Origin: Marinifilum breve
GTDB lineage: Bacteria; Bacteroidota; Bacteroidia; Bacteroidales; Marinifilaceae
Direction of reading: 5' to 3'
Assembly (NCBI RefSeq): GCF_003202155.1
Contig: NZ_QFLI01000001.1
Span: 558,001-622,000 of the forward strand
Length of the DNA stretch: 64,000 bases
The notes under the pieces: generated by a model
The model's input: only the letters and a program-made list of their open reading frames with translations
The model's database searches: none
What the model was told of the DNA's origin: nothing
Part shown: positions 1 through 8,441 of the stretch, one piece after another
How positions within the stretch are numbered: the stretch's first letter is position 1
How the letters are laid out: each line of letters begins with the position of its first letter
Made by a program: the position numbers and the translations under genes

Positions 1-2278
1 GCGTGTATTGCCCCGATGACAAATTAAACGGCAAGCTAATGCTGTTCTCCCATTCCCATTGTTTCCATCCGGTATTAACCAACAAGGTATCCATCTGCTC
101 TGGTTGCAGGCGCTGTGCTATGGTGGCATAAGTCGTATTTCTATCGCCTATGGTGAATTTTGAGTCTAATATAGGAAACCATCCTCTGTATGAGAGATTG
201 GCATAAAACTGTCCATTATCAAATCCTTCCTCCTTCTTATATCCAATTGTCGTTAACAAAGTACTCAACTTGTTCTGACTGGCAACGGAAACACCTATAT
301 CTGCTTTCCCATCAATTCCATCAACAAACATCGGTGCCCAGGAATGAAAATTGAACAAATTGGCCAATTTCGAATAGTTCTTTACCTCAAATCGATCGAG
401 ATTGGTGGTATCAGCATTCAACTTTTCCCCCAATTGATTGGACAGTTGTTCAGCCAATGGGTATTGATTAAAGTCGCCCTTCCACTCCTTCCATTTTGCT
501 TTATTGATAGTCGCCTTTGCCAAAAGGTAACCATCTGAGGTATAATCAGAATAGTACAAATTCTTATTCGCATCCACGTATGCATCTCTGGCTCCAAATC
601 GTGATGAAGTTACCTGGTACACTTTCTTAGTAATTAAATCAAGTGCGAACACATTATCTATGCCTGTGAATGATCCATTAAAATACAGATACTCTCCATA
701 CGGTACAGGACGTGACATGTCTGCATATCCAGAACTAAAAAGTCCTTCTCTCTCCTGAGTCTTCAAGTTTAGTTTCACAATCTGCTTTCCTTGATTATTC
801 AAAACAATTAGAGCTAAATTCTCATCATCGATAAATTGAGGCGTTTGAAAATACTCGTTTTTACCTGCAGCAATTCTTTGTTTAATTAATCCTGTTTCAT
901 GATCAATTATCACAAGACTATTATCTCCCTTCTGGTCTGACGAAACGGCAACTATTTCACTTGCGTCCTTATTAAATGCCGGAGCAAACAAAGACTTCTT
1001 GAAACGGTGCGTTTTCTTCTGTTTTGATTTGGTATTGAAGGTCACCAAAACACTCTTCTCTGCATGTTCCCAACGAATGTTCTGTTTTGATTCTGCCCAT
1101 AGCAAGTATCTATTTCTATAATCAAAGTTGATATTTGACAAATATCCTGGCACCAAAATCTTATCAGTCTTGCCATTAACATCCAATTGTTCAAAACACA
1201 AAGCATCCGATAAACCATGCTTCAAGTAGATCAAATCACCTTGCTCGCTTACATGTGGAATTCTTTTGCTGGTAAAGTATTTTTCTCTATCGCTCACCAA
1301 TTGATATGCTGACTTGTCAGTTTCAGCATCTTGTTTCTTCCACTCCCAAACTAACTCTTGCATGGTATCGAAATACAGTAATAGCTTTCCATCGGTATAC
1401 TTTTTCGCTCCTTGAACCTTCTCCCAATCTACATCTTCTGCTTTTCCATATTTCTTTTGAAGTTCAAGCTTAACTTGCTTTCTATTTTCCGATAAACTTT
1501 TCTTTATTCCATTAGAGAAACTAACTATTCCCAATGGATGTCGCGCTACATTCGTTAAAGTTTGATCCCAAATTTTATCTCCATAATTGGCTCTTGCCTT
1601 ACCCACCAAATAGTAGCCCAACTTGTATCTATCTGTCACATAATTCTTATAAGATCCATTCACTGCTTTATCGTACGAAAACTCACCTTTCTCTAATAGT
1701 TGAGCTCTTAATTCCTGCTCAAACTCTGGTGACCTTCCTCTTCCCGACTCACTCATACTGGTCTCCAAACAAACTGCATCACCTTCCAGAAACCAAGGAG
1801 GTAAATACATGCCAACTACAACAGCTGTCGCCTGCTGTCCAAACACATAATTTAATACTCTCGTAAATCCTTGTTCTATTTTATCCAATTGCACTACATG
1901 TCGGAACTCATGAGTAGCTAAATGGTCTAACCAAATTTGTGCATCATTATCCTGGGAAGAAGTGGTATAAAGCTCCATTCGTTTGGGAGCCCAAGCCACT
2001 AACCCGTTTGAGTTAGTTGTATGAGTATGTAATATCACCGAAAATTTCTTTGGTACTCGATCTAAACTCTTCCCTCCTTTGTGCAACAAATCCTCAAACA
2101 AAGCTGCAATATAGCGTGCCTTATCTTCTGATTCTTGTGGAAAAATAATTTGAAATTCCTCGGTATTAATCTGTTTCCATTTAATTGAGGCAGGATCTTG
2201 CCCTGCAATAAAATATTGCGAATGTCCTGAAACAAATAACAGAACAAAACACACTAGAAATGCCAATCTTTTAATCAT
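1..2278 (-). CDS. Secreted HExxH metalloprotease-like protein with beta-propeller (3' end outside window)
   Basis: Translating the minus strand from the ATG at 2278 gives an open frame of about 759 codons that runs off the left edge, so the C-terminus is missing. It starts with a signal peptide (residues 1-20, MIKRLAFLVCFVLLF...). The motif HEFRH near residue 125 (HExxH) and a downstream glutamate-containing helix (WFLEGDAV) fit a gluzincin of the peptidase MA type. Residues from about 300 to 640 carry repeated strand patterns like a TolB-type propeller, and the visible end looks like the start of an outer-membrane barrel. In Bacteroidota such proteins are surface-exposed and of unknown substrate. 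It is transcribed away from map. The family call is by motif and layout only; exact family and substrate are unknown. Confidence 0.75.
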   Translation of the reverse strand, partial: MIKRLAFLVCFVLLFVSGHSQYFIAGQDPASIKWKQINTEEFQIIFPQESEDKARYIAALFEDLLHKGGKSLDRVPKKFSVILHTHTTNSNGLVAWAPKRMELYTTSSQDNDAQIWLDHLATHEFRHVVQLDKIEQGFTRVLNYVFGQQATAVVVGMYLPPWFLEGDAVCLETSMSESGRGRSPEFEQELRAQLLEKGEFSYDKAVNGSYKNYVTDRYKLGYYLVGKARANYGDKIWDQTLTNVARHPLGIVSFSNGIKKSLSENRKQVKLELQKKYGKAEDVDWEKVQGAKKYTDGKLLLYFDTMQELVWEWKKQDAETDKSAYQLVSDREKYFTSKRIPHVSEQGDLIYLKHGLSDALCFEQLDVNGKTDKILVPGYLSNINFDYRNRYLLWAESKQNIRWEHAEKSVLVTFNTKSKQKKTHRFKKSLFAPAFNKDASEIVAVSSDQKGDNSLVIIDHETGLIKQRIAAGKNEYFQTPQFIDDENLALIVLNNQGKQIVKLNLKTQEREGLFSSGYADMSRPVPYGEYLYFNGSFTGIDNVFALDLITKKVYQVTSSRFGARDAYVDANKNLYYSDYTSDGYLLAKATINKAKWKEWKGDFNQYPLAEQLSNQLGEKLNADTTNLDRFEVKNYSKLANLFNFHSWAPMFVDGIDGKADIGVSVASQNKLSTLLTTIGYKKEEGFDNGQFYANLSYRGWFPILDSKFTIGDRNTTYATIAQRLQPEQMDTLLVNTGWKQWEWENSISLPFNLSSGQYT

Positions 2279-2464
2279 AAATAGCCATTTTATTTTGAAA
2301 GCCTTAAAATACCAAACTAATACACTGTAAACAAAATTAATTTACAGATGTTTTTAATTAACATTAAATGATATCTCGTTTTCCATTTGCAAAAGTCGAT
2401 TTCAATGCAGACCTTTGCCTCCTTAATTATAGATTGAAAAACGGTATCTGAATAGATAAAAATT

Positions 2465-3244
2465 ATGGGTAAAATTGTAATTAAAACACCGGAACAAATC
2501 GAAGGAATTCGAAAAAGTTCACAGTTAGCCGGAAACACATTAAAATATATTAGCAATTACGTTGAGGAAGGTGTATCCACTCACTATCTTGATAAATTAA
2601 TTGAAGAGTATATCCGTGATAACGGAGCAATTCCAGCTCCTTTAAACTATCATGGTTTTCCAAAGTCATGTTGTATCTCTCTTAATGATGTAATCTGTCA
2701 TGGTATTCCTGATGAAAAAACCATTTTAAAGCCGGGAGATATTCTTAACATTGATGTTACCACCATTCTTGATGGCTATTATGGCGATACAAGTACAATG
2801 TTTACCATTGGCGATATTACCGACCAAGCTGCAAGATTAGTAGAAGATACGGAACATGCTCTATACCTAGGAATTGAACAAGTAAGACCTGGTAACTATT
2901 TTGGTAATATCGGTTTTATGATTGGACGTTATGCTCAAGCAAAAAAATACAGTGTAGTGTATGAGTTCTGTGGACATGGTATTGGATTAGAGTTCCATGA
3001 AGATCCTCAAGTAGAACATATCGCTCCAAGAAATTCAGGTCCTAAAATGAAAGAAGGAATGGTTTTCACAATCGAGCCAATGATCAATTTGGGTAAAGCA
3101 AGAGCTGTTGTTGATGAAAATGATGGTTGGACTGCCAGAACAGTAGACAAGAAATTATCTGCTCAATTCGAACACACCATTTTGGTAACAAAAGATGGGT
3201 ACGAAATTTTAACTGATGTAGGTGATTACGAAATCTTCAGATAA
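2465..3244 (+). CDS. map: Type I methionine aminopeptidase
   Basis: Removes the initiator methionine from nascent cytosolic proteins. At 259 residues it has the single-domain pita-bread length of bacterial MetAP without an SH3-like extension. The dinuclear metal ligands are visible: two Asp in the DVTTILDGYYGDTS segment (about residues 97-108), His in GHGIGLEFHE (about 170), Glu in FTIEP (about 204) and Glu in the final EHTILVT (about 237). The active-site His in the YHGFPKSCC segment (about residue 63) is also present. The start is an ATG 187 bases from the divergent protease gene. A hairpin terminator follows the stop, so it looks monocistronic. Confidence 0.96.
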   Translation: MGKIVIKTPEQIEGIRKSSQLAGNTLKYISNYVEEGVSTHYLDKLIEEYIRDNGAIPAPLNYHGFPKSCCISLNDVICHGIPDEKTILKPGDILNIDVTTILDGYYGDTSTMFTIGDITDQAARLVEDTEHALYLGIEQVRPGNYFGNIGFMIGRYAQAKKYSVVYEFCGHGIGLEFHEDPQVEHIAPRNSGPKMKEGMVFTIEPMINLGKARAVVDENDGWTARTVDKKLSAQFEHTILVTKDGYEILTDVGDYEIFR

Positions 3245-3269
3245 AGAAATTTCCCACTTATTGGAATAT

Positions 3270-3308
3270 AGACCGTCTTAAATAAAATTTGGGACGGTTA
3301 TTTTTTTT
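3270..3308 (+). terminator. Rho-independent terminator after map
   Basis: ACCGTC at 3272-3277 pairs with GACGGT at 3293-3298 and is followed by a run of T. The loop is long, so this is a moderately strong terminator. It lies between map and ispD on the same strand. Confidence 0.6.
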
Positions 3309-3363
3309 CACTTTCGCAATGAAAGAATTTGTATTAATTTAGCTCATCACTAAACTTTAAACT

Positions 3364-4059
3364 ATGAAGAACGTTGCAGTTCTATTGGCAGGCGGAAGCG
3401 GTAAGAGAATGGGAACTTCACTCCCAAAGCAATTTTTAAATATTGGGGATAAGCCAATTATTCAACACTCTATTGAGGCATTTGAAAACCACCCCAATAT
3501 CGATGAAATCTGTATTATTATTAATGCAGACTATCACAAAGAAATCAACGATTTGGTAACTGGCAACAATTACAGTAAAGTAAGATATGTATTAAGTGGT
3601 GGTAAAGAAAGAAGTGATTCCAGCCTTGCTGCAATCAAAGCATATGAACAAGAACAAAATGTATATCTGATTTTTCATGACGCTGTCCGTCCATTCGTTT
3701 CTTCTCGCATTATTAGTGATGTAATTAGTGCATTGACGGCTGGAAAATCAGTAGCTGTTGCAATTCCAACTACCGATACCATCTTCTGTTTGAATCAAAA
3801 TGAAACCATAAAATCCGTTCCCAACAGAAACTTGTTAAGAAGGGCTCAAACTCCACAAGCATTTTCATACAAAACCATTAAAAATGCCTATGACATCGCA
3901 ATGAGTGATTCCAATTTTGTGGCAACTGATGATTGTGGTGTTGTTTTAAAATATCTACCTAAAGAAGCTATTCACATTGTAGATGGAGATGAATCCAATA
4001 TCAAAATCACCTTTGAACAAGATTTGCTGCAAGGCGCACAAATTGTTGATAAAAAGTAA
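3364..4059 (+). CDS. ispD: 2-C-methyl-D-erythritol 4-phosphate cytidylyltransferase
   Basis: Third step of the MEP isoprenoid pathway: couples MEP with CTP to give CDP-methylerythritol. The N-terminal nucleotide-binding loop LLAGGSGKRMG with the following LPKQF (residues 7-24) is diagnostic, as are FHDAVRPFVS (about residues 104-113) and RRAQTPQAF (about 160-168). At 231 residues it has the usual IspD length with no IspF fusion. It has its own terminator on each side and no co-transcribed partner, so the rest of the MEP pathway must be elsewhere. Confidence 0.94.
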   Translation: MKNVAVLLAGGSGKRMGTSLPKQFLNIGDKPIIQHSIEAFENHPNIDEICIIINADYHKEINDLVTGNNYSKVRYVLSGGKERSDSSLAAIKAYEQEQNVYLIFHDAVRPFVSSRIISDVISALTAGKSVAVAIPTTDTIFCLNQNETIKSVPNRNLLRRAQTPQAFSYKTIKNAYDIAMSDSNFVATDDCGVVLKYLPKEAIHIVDGDESNIKITFEQDLLQGAQIVDKK

Positions 4060-4090
4060 GTATTAAAAAATTATCAAACTATAAGTGCAT

Positions 4091-4127
4091 AAAAGGCTTG
4101 ATTGCACAATACAATCAAGCCTTTTTT
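4091..4127 (+). terminator. Strong terminator after ispD
   Basis: A perfect 12-bp stem (AAGGCTTGATTG / CAATCAAGCCTT) with a 7-base loop is followed by six T. It sits between convergent genes and could also act on the minus-strand transcript ending at 4167. Confidence 0.85.
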
Positions 4128-4166
4128 AATAATATTTCAATTTTATAGTTTCAAGATTTTAACAAA

Positions 4167-4940
4167 CTATTTTTTACCCTTTATTAGGGCTTTAAATTTA
4201 TGCTTTCTGTAGATCTTCTCTTTGTGCTTTTTATCGAATTGAACCAAAAGTTGAACAGCTTTATTTTCGTCCTGATTATTTAATTGAGCATACTGTCTTG
4301 CAATAATTTCAAGCTCATCTTTAGAGGCCCATAACTGCGCAAAATTTCTTAATCCTTTTAGATAATCAATTTTCTCAAATCTTAATCTATTAATATCTAC
4401 TATAGAAAAATCATATTTGTCATTTTCTAATTTTGTAACCAATACATTTCCTCTTGAATAATCTAAATGATGAATACCCATTTTATGCAACTTATTATAG
4501 GTATAGGTAGCAAACTGTTTCAGGATATTCTCTTTATCTGGAAATTCATAACCTATTAAATCTCTAACAGTAAAATCATATTTATGATGTACCGACACAT
4601 AATAACTTCTATTAAAAAGACCTCTTTTTAATGTTTCAAAAAAAGCAATCGGCGTTGGAGTATTGGCTCCTCTTCTTAAAATTTCAATTCCATATTCGTA
4701 GGAGTGTTTTGCTTTCGATCCCCTTAGCCATGCATAAGCCAGTTTATTTATGAAGTTTGGTATTTTAAACGATTTAACATTTAGCCTTACTCCTTCATTG
4801 TCAAAAACCTTAATTTCGTTGCGCCCTTTATAAATTGAAGTGCCTTCACTTTCAAAAATATGAGGTAAATCTTTAACAAAATCCTCAACAAACCCATACT
4901 CAGGATTAACTGCGTAACGCTTTTTTTTATCCAAAATCAT
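4167..4940 (-). CDS. WaaP/KdkA-like lipopolysaccharide core kinase
   Basis: Small eukaryotic-type protein-kinase fold of 257 residues, probably phosphorylating a lipid A-core sugar (Kdo or heptose). The catalytic loop HHLDYSRGNVLV (about residues 157-168) gives the HxDxxxxN pattern, and SIVDINR (about 178-184) is the Mg-binding Asp segment that replaces DFG in this family. An upstream Lys (NVKSFK, about 54-59) can serve as the ATP lysine. It is the last gene of the operon starting at 8021, and 2 bases separate it from the preceding glycerophosphotransferase-like gene. Kinase class is confident; the exact acceptor sugar is inferred. Confidence 0.78.
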   Translation of the reverse strand: MILDKKKRYAVNPEYGFVEDFVKDLPHIFESEGTSIYKGRNEIKVFDNEGVRLNVKSFKIPNFINKLAYAWLRGSKAKHSYEYGIEILRRGANTPTPIAFFETLKRGLFNRSYYVSVHHKYDFTVRDLIGYEFPDKENILKQFATYTYNKLHKMGIHHLDYSRGNVLVTKLENDKYDFSIVDINRLRFEKIDYLKGLRNFAQLWASKDELEIIARQYAQLNNQDENKAVQLLVQFDKKHKEKIYRKHKFKALIKGKK

Positions 4941-4942
4941 TT

Positions 4943-5998
4943 TTACTTCTGCTTTTCAAGTTCCGGCAACAATTCCTTAATCTTATGTGCTACACGTTCT
5001 CCAGCCTTTCCATCAAGAGATTCAAACATTCTTTCGTTTGCTATCTGTTGAGCATCTCTTCTTTCATTTGCATTCTCGTATGCATATTCCAACATTTCGC
5101 CTAAGTCGTCTTGCGAATCAATTTGGAAACTAATGGAACTAATTATTTCGCGTACCTCGGGAACAGTTCTCCTAACAACAGGTACTTTAAATGTAATAAT
5201 TGGCTTATACAAAGCACACATTTCAGACAATATCGAACTGGTGTCACCAACACAAATATCTGCAATCATGATATATGGCGTCACATTCTGTGTATCTATA
5301 TACTTTACGCCCGGTGTTTCTTTTATAGTAATTCTATACTTCTCGGAAGTCCAAACATGAAGAGTTACAAGAACATTGTATTTCTCCGTATAATCTTCTA
5401 AATGATCGTACCATTTTTGTACCGCAGACATTTCAGATCCATCCCATGTAGATGAAAACAGGATTGTTTTCTTGTTTTCATCTAATTCTAATTTCTGTTT
5501 TAAATCATTTAAAACTTCTTCTGAATAAGTTCCATTATACGCATCATCCATTTTAGGATATCCCAAACCCACTCCAGAAACAATTCCAATCGCCTTCGCC
5601 TCCTCAACTTCTTTAGAGCTGGTAAAATGAAATTGATCGAACATATTATGTCCTTTTACATTTGCAAAAGGCTTAAAATGGTATGCTCCATGATTAACTC
5701 CAATCTTTACAATTTTAGGTTCCGGAAATAAATAACAAGCTTGTCTGCACATAATCACTCCCTTTGGAAACACAGGCATCATTCTAGCTTTTATTCCTTT
5801 TTCCAATAGTTTCTTTTGTATGCTTCTATTCTTAGCTACAATTGGTATCGATTTCAAATGCCTTTGCACATTTTTAAATATTTCCAAATCCAACTCATTC
5901 GCACAGAAAAATACAACCTCTTTTCTTTTCTTGAATAAATTTAGAATGTTCCAAACCAATCTATAAGGAAACTTAATCACATAATAAGATAAAACCAT
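4943..5998 (-). CDS. CDP-glycerol glycerophosphotransferase family protein
   Basis: A 351-residue GT-B-like protein. The tail segment GDTSSILSEMCALYKPIITF (about residues 250-269) and the earlier VNHGAYHF and ILFSSTWDGSEM segments match the Glyphos_transf family, which moves polyol-phosphate or sugar units from CDP- or nucleotide-activated donors to surface polymers. The N-terminus has a short hydrophobic/basic stretch that probably associates with the inner face of the cytoplasmic membrane. It lies between Wzi and a WaaP-like kinase, suggesting phosphorylated decoration of LPS or capsule. Family call good; donor and acceptor unknown. Confidence 0.72.
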   Translation of the reverse strand: MVLSYYVIKFPYRLVWNILNLFKKRKEVVFFCANELDLEIFKNVQRHLKSIPIVAKNRSIQKKLLEKGIKARMMPVFPKGVIMCRQACYLFPEPKIVKIGVNHGAYHFKPFANVKGHNMFDQFHFTSSKEVEEAKAIGIVSGVGLGYPKMDDAYNGTYSEEVLNDLKQKLELDENKKTILFSSTWDGSEMSAVQKWYDHLEDYTEKYNVLVTLHVWTSEKYRITIKETPGVKYIDTQNVTPYIMIADICVGDTSSILSEMCALYKPIITFKVPVVRRTVPEVREIISSISFQIDSQDDLGEMLEYAYENANERRDAQQIANERMFESLDGKAGERVAHKIKELLPELEKQK

Positions 5999-6010
5999 TC
6001 ATTAAGCTAT

Positions 6011-7486
6011 TTAGTTGTTATTTCCTTTTTTCGATAACAATCCCTTTTTCAATAATTTGATTTGAAATCCAATATTATCATTCAAATATTTTCCATTATC
6101 AACAGCTAGACTTGTTGACAGTTCGAATGGAAATTTTTTCCATTTCGGAAATATAAGCTCCAGCATATAGGATTGCTGAGAAAGACCATTAGGATAGCTA
6201 TAATTTTTAGAATAGTTTTCTTCTAAATTACCTTGCCCATCATTAACAAGTTGAGGAGTTCCAAAATTATCCGAAAACGTTAATAAGGTTTTATATTTGA
6301 CCTTTCCTATTGTACCTGTAATACCAAAATGATGAGCTACAACGGCATTATTGCTTATACCATTTACTATACCATCTTCATAAGAAGGTGTAAATAAAGG
6401 CATGCCAATTGTTCTTTTGTGACTAGTCCATCCAGATCTGAATATACCATTTGAAAAATATCTATCAAAACCAATAACAGGTTCAACAGGATGATTTGGT
6501 CGAATTATATAGCCTCCTTGATCCTTGGTATAATAGTACTCATAAATAAAAGATGATATCAGCTTAGAGTTTTTCAACTTCAAATAGAAAGTAAGATTCC
6601 AATCCTTTACATCTTTTATATGTCTAAAATCTCCCGACTTATCCTCATAAATATTCTTCAAGCTTAACACACTTTCTATTTTTTGTGAAGAATATGCCAA
6701 CTCGAAAGTATTTTGTCCTATGTGATTTCCTGATTTGTTATAGCTCTCTGAAATTGATTCATTGCCATCATCATCTACCAAAACTTTTCCTTCTCTTACC
6801 AAAACTGCATCCATAAAAGCATCAAATCCACCTAAATTACCCCATTTAGGAGATTCTCCCCCCCATTGCACATAGTGATCTAAACCAACTGTAAATGACA
6901 ATCCTTGTTTTTTACCTATTCTCAGGAAAGCAGTCTTGTGATGAACATTTGCATTATCAACATATCTATCATCCAGCATGATTCCATTGGAAAAGCTTCC
7001 TTTAATCCATAACCACTTATTTGAGAAAGGTACAGCAATGAAATCATTTAGTTGGATTTTTACTTCCGGATACATTCGAGCATTACCAGAGTAAAGCATA
7101 TCCCCATTGGTAAGAGACAATCCATCAAATTTAACTGCTCTGTGTTGCATTCCAACATTAATCCCAATTTGTCTCCAATCTGCAGACACATATAATTCAT
7201 CGATGAAAAAATCACTGGATTTTCCTTGACTACCAACCAAGGATGTTCCATAATTAAAATCTATTTTCTTTGAATTATTCGTAGGTGTACTGTGAATTCT
7301 AAAATTTAATGTTCCATTATTTTCATCTGGATAAATACCATATTTATTTGTTACCAACCAAAATGGCAAATTACTTTCCGAAGAAAATTGAGTAGATAAT
7401 TCTGCCTCATAATTTACTTTTTTATTTTGAGCTACAAGTGTTTGACAAACAAACACAAAAAACAATACTAATCCCCTATACTTCAT
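6011..7486 (-). CDS. Wzi-family capsule assembly outer-membrane barrel
   Basis: 491 residues with a signal peptide ending near AQNKK (residues 1-21), then a mature protein made of alternating amphipathic strands with aromatic girdles and a hydrophobic C-terminal strand, as in the 18-stranded Wzi barrel. The opening YEAELSTQFSSESNLPFWLVTNKYG segment (about residues 25-49) is characteristic of the Caps_assemb_Wzi family in Bacteroidota. It would sit in the outer membrane and help anchor or organise surface polysaccharide. One base separates its start from the upstream Nudix gene. It is unlinked to the capsule operon at 48-64 kb. Confidence 0.82.
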   Translation of the reverse strand: MKYRGLVLFFVFVCQTLVAQNKKVNYEAELSTQFSSESNLPFWLVTNKYGIYPDENNGTLNFRIHSTPTNNSKKIDFNYGTSLVGSQGKSSDFFIDELYVSADWRQIGINVGMQHRAVKFDGLSLTNGDMLYSGNARMYPEVKIQLNDFIAVPFSNKWLWIKGSFSNGIMLDDRYVDNANVHHKTAFLRIGKKQGLSFTVGLDHYVQWGGESPKWGNLGGFDAFMDAVLVREGKVLVDDDGNESISESYNKSGNHIGQNTFELAYSSQKIESVLSLKNIYEDKSGDFRHIKDVKDWNLTFYLKLKNSKLISSFIYEYYYTKDQGGYIIRPNHPVEPVIGFDRYFSNGIFRSGWTSHKRTIGMPLFTPSYEDGIVNGISNNAVVAHHFGITGTIGKVKYKTLLTFSDNFGTPQLVNDGQGNLEENYSKNYSYPNGLSQQSYMLELIFPKWKKFPFELSTSLAVDNGKYLNDNIGFQIKLLKKGLLSKKGNNN

Positions 7487-7487
7487 T

Positions 7488-8021
7488 TTAATTATATGTG
7501 TTTTTTACAAATGATTTTACAATTTCTTTTATTGATACCGATCCAATCTCATCCAATGGAATATCTCCTGGTTTATAAAATTCAAAAGAGGAAATATCAT
7601 CTTCAGCCTTAATATTTTTAAAAGATTCTATTCGACAAATAAAAGCCAAATCTGTTGTAAATACCGATAATCCTCCAAAAACATATTCATTAGGAAATGA
7701 CATAAAATATTTCATCTCTTCAATTTTCAAATTCAACTCCTCTCTAATTTCTCTTTGAACAGCATTTTCAACAGTTTCCATAACATCAACAAAACCTCCT
7801 GGCAAATCCAACTTGCCTAATTGTGGTTCAATTGCACGACGAGTTAACAACAGCTCACCTTTCTCATTTACAATTAAAGCTGCAACTGCAGCCGCCGAGT
7901 TAATATAGAGGTGAAATGAACATGAACCGCACAAAAAGGAATTGTCCCTATTATAAACAAACTCTTTACTTCCACATTTTGGGCAATATTGAATAACTTT
8001 TTCCGGAAATGTAGGTGCCAT
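7488..8021 (-). CDS. Nudix hydrolase with N-terminal zinc ribbon
   Basis: A 177-residue two-domain protein. Residues 14-36 carry CPKCG...CGSC, a zinc ribbon like that of NudC-type proteins. The Nudix box begins GGFVDVMETVENAV and ends REIREEL (about residues 74-97), fitting G-x5-E-x7-REUxEExxU exactly. It hydrolyses a nucleoside diphosphate linked to an unknown group; a nucleotide-sugar or NADH-like substrate is possible given the surface-glycan genes downstream. It is the first gene of a four-gene operon with a good Bacteroidota promoter upstream. Confidence 0.88.
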   Translation of the reverse strand: MAPTFPEKVIQYCPKCGSKEFVYNRDNSFLCGSCSFHLYINSAAAVAALIVNEKGELLLTRRAIEPQLGKLDLPGGFVDVMETVENAVQREIREELNLKIEEMKYFMSFPNEYVFGGLSVFTTDLAFICRIESFKNIKAEDDISSFEFYKPGDIPLDEIGSVSIKEIVKSFVKNTYN

Positions 8022-8069
8022 ACCTTTACGATTTAGTGAATCAAATTTTATTCAAGAATAATGAAACGA

Positions 8070-8101
8070 CAAAGCTAACTTAATGTTATCTGAATGCCAA
8101 T
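8070..8101 (-). promoter_or_regulatory. Bacteroidota-type promoter for the Nudix-Wzi operon
   Basis: On the minus strand TAGCTTTG (8077 down to 8070) matches the -7 consensus TAnnTTTG perfectly, and TTG (8100-8098) lies 20 bases upstream of it in the -33 position. About 49 bases separate the -7 box from the ATG at 8021. Confidence 0.6.
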
Positions 8102-8406
8102 AATTAACTGTTTAATTTTAGAATATTCCTTTTGAGAACGATAAAACCATTGACATATTATCGTATTTTTTTTATTTGGATTCATCCCAAATTAGCTTCT
8201 AAATCGATTGCAATGCTTTGTTTATTTCAAAAACTTATTACTTTTAGTGCCGAAGCAAATACGATGGGTATGGCCAAGCTTGATATTTTTATCCTGACTA
8301 AAAAAAGAGCTTGTATCTTATTCAAATCAAATGGTCGCTAATTTTACTTGAACAAGGTATTCAGACCTCCCCATTAATTTTGATTCTAACCCAAATACCA
8401 TATATA
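8102..8406. other. Intergenic stretch without a credible gene
   Basis: About 300 bases between the Nudix promoter and the ggt terminator. The only open frame (8132-8341, TTG start, 69 codons) has no recognisable composition, promoter or family features, so I treat it as non-coding. No repeat or strong hairpin was seen. Confidence 0.5.
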
Positions 8407-8440
8407 AAAAAAGGCATTTCAATAAGAAATGCCTTTTTTA
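8407..8440 (-). terminator. Terminator after gamma-glutamyltranspeptidase gene
   Basis: Stem AAGGCATTTC / GAAATGCCTT with a 5-base loop, flanked by A runs on the left and T runs on the right, so it can work in both directions. It directly follows the ggt stop codon on the minus strand. Confidence 0.8.
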
Positions 8441-8441
8441 T

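Noticed and set aside
1534-1866. 110-codon plus-strand ORF
   Set aside because: Shadow of the real minus-strand protease gene in this interval.
8132-8341. 69-codon plus-strand ORF
   Set aside because: TTG start, no promoter at the right place, no family features, lies opposite a promoter region.
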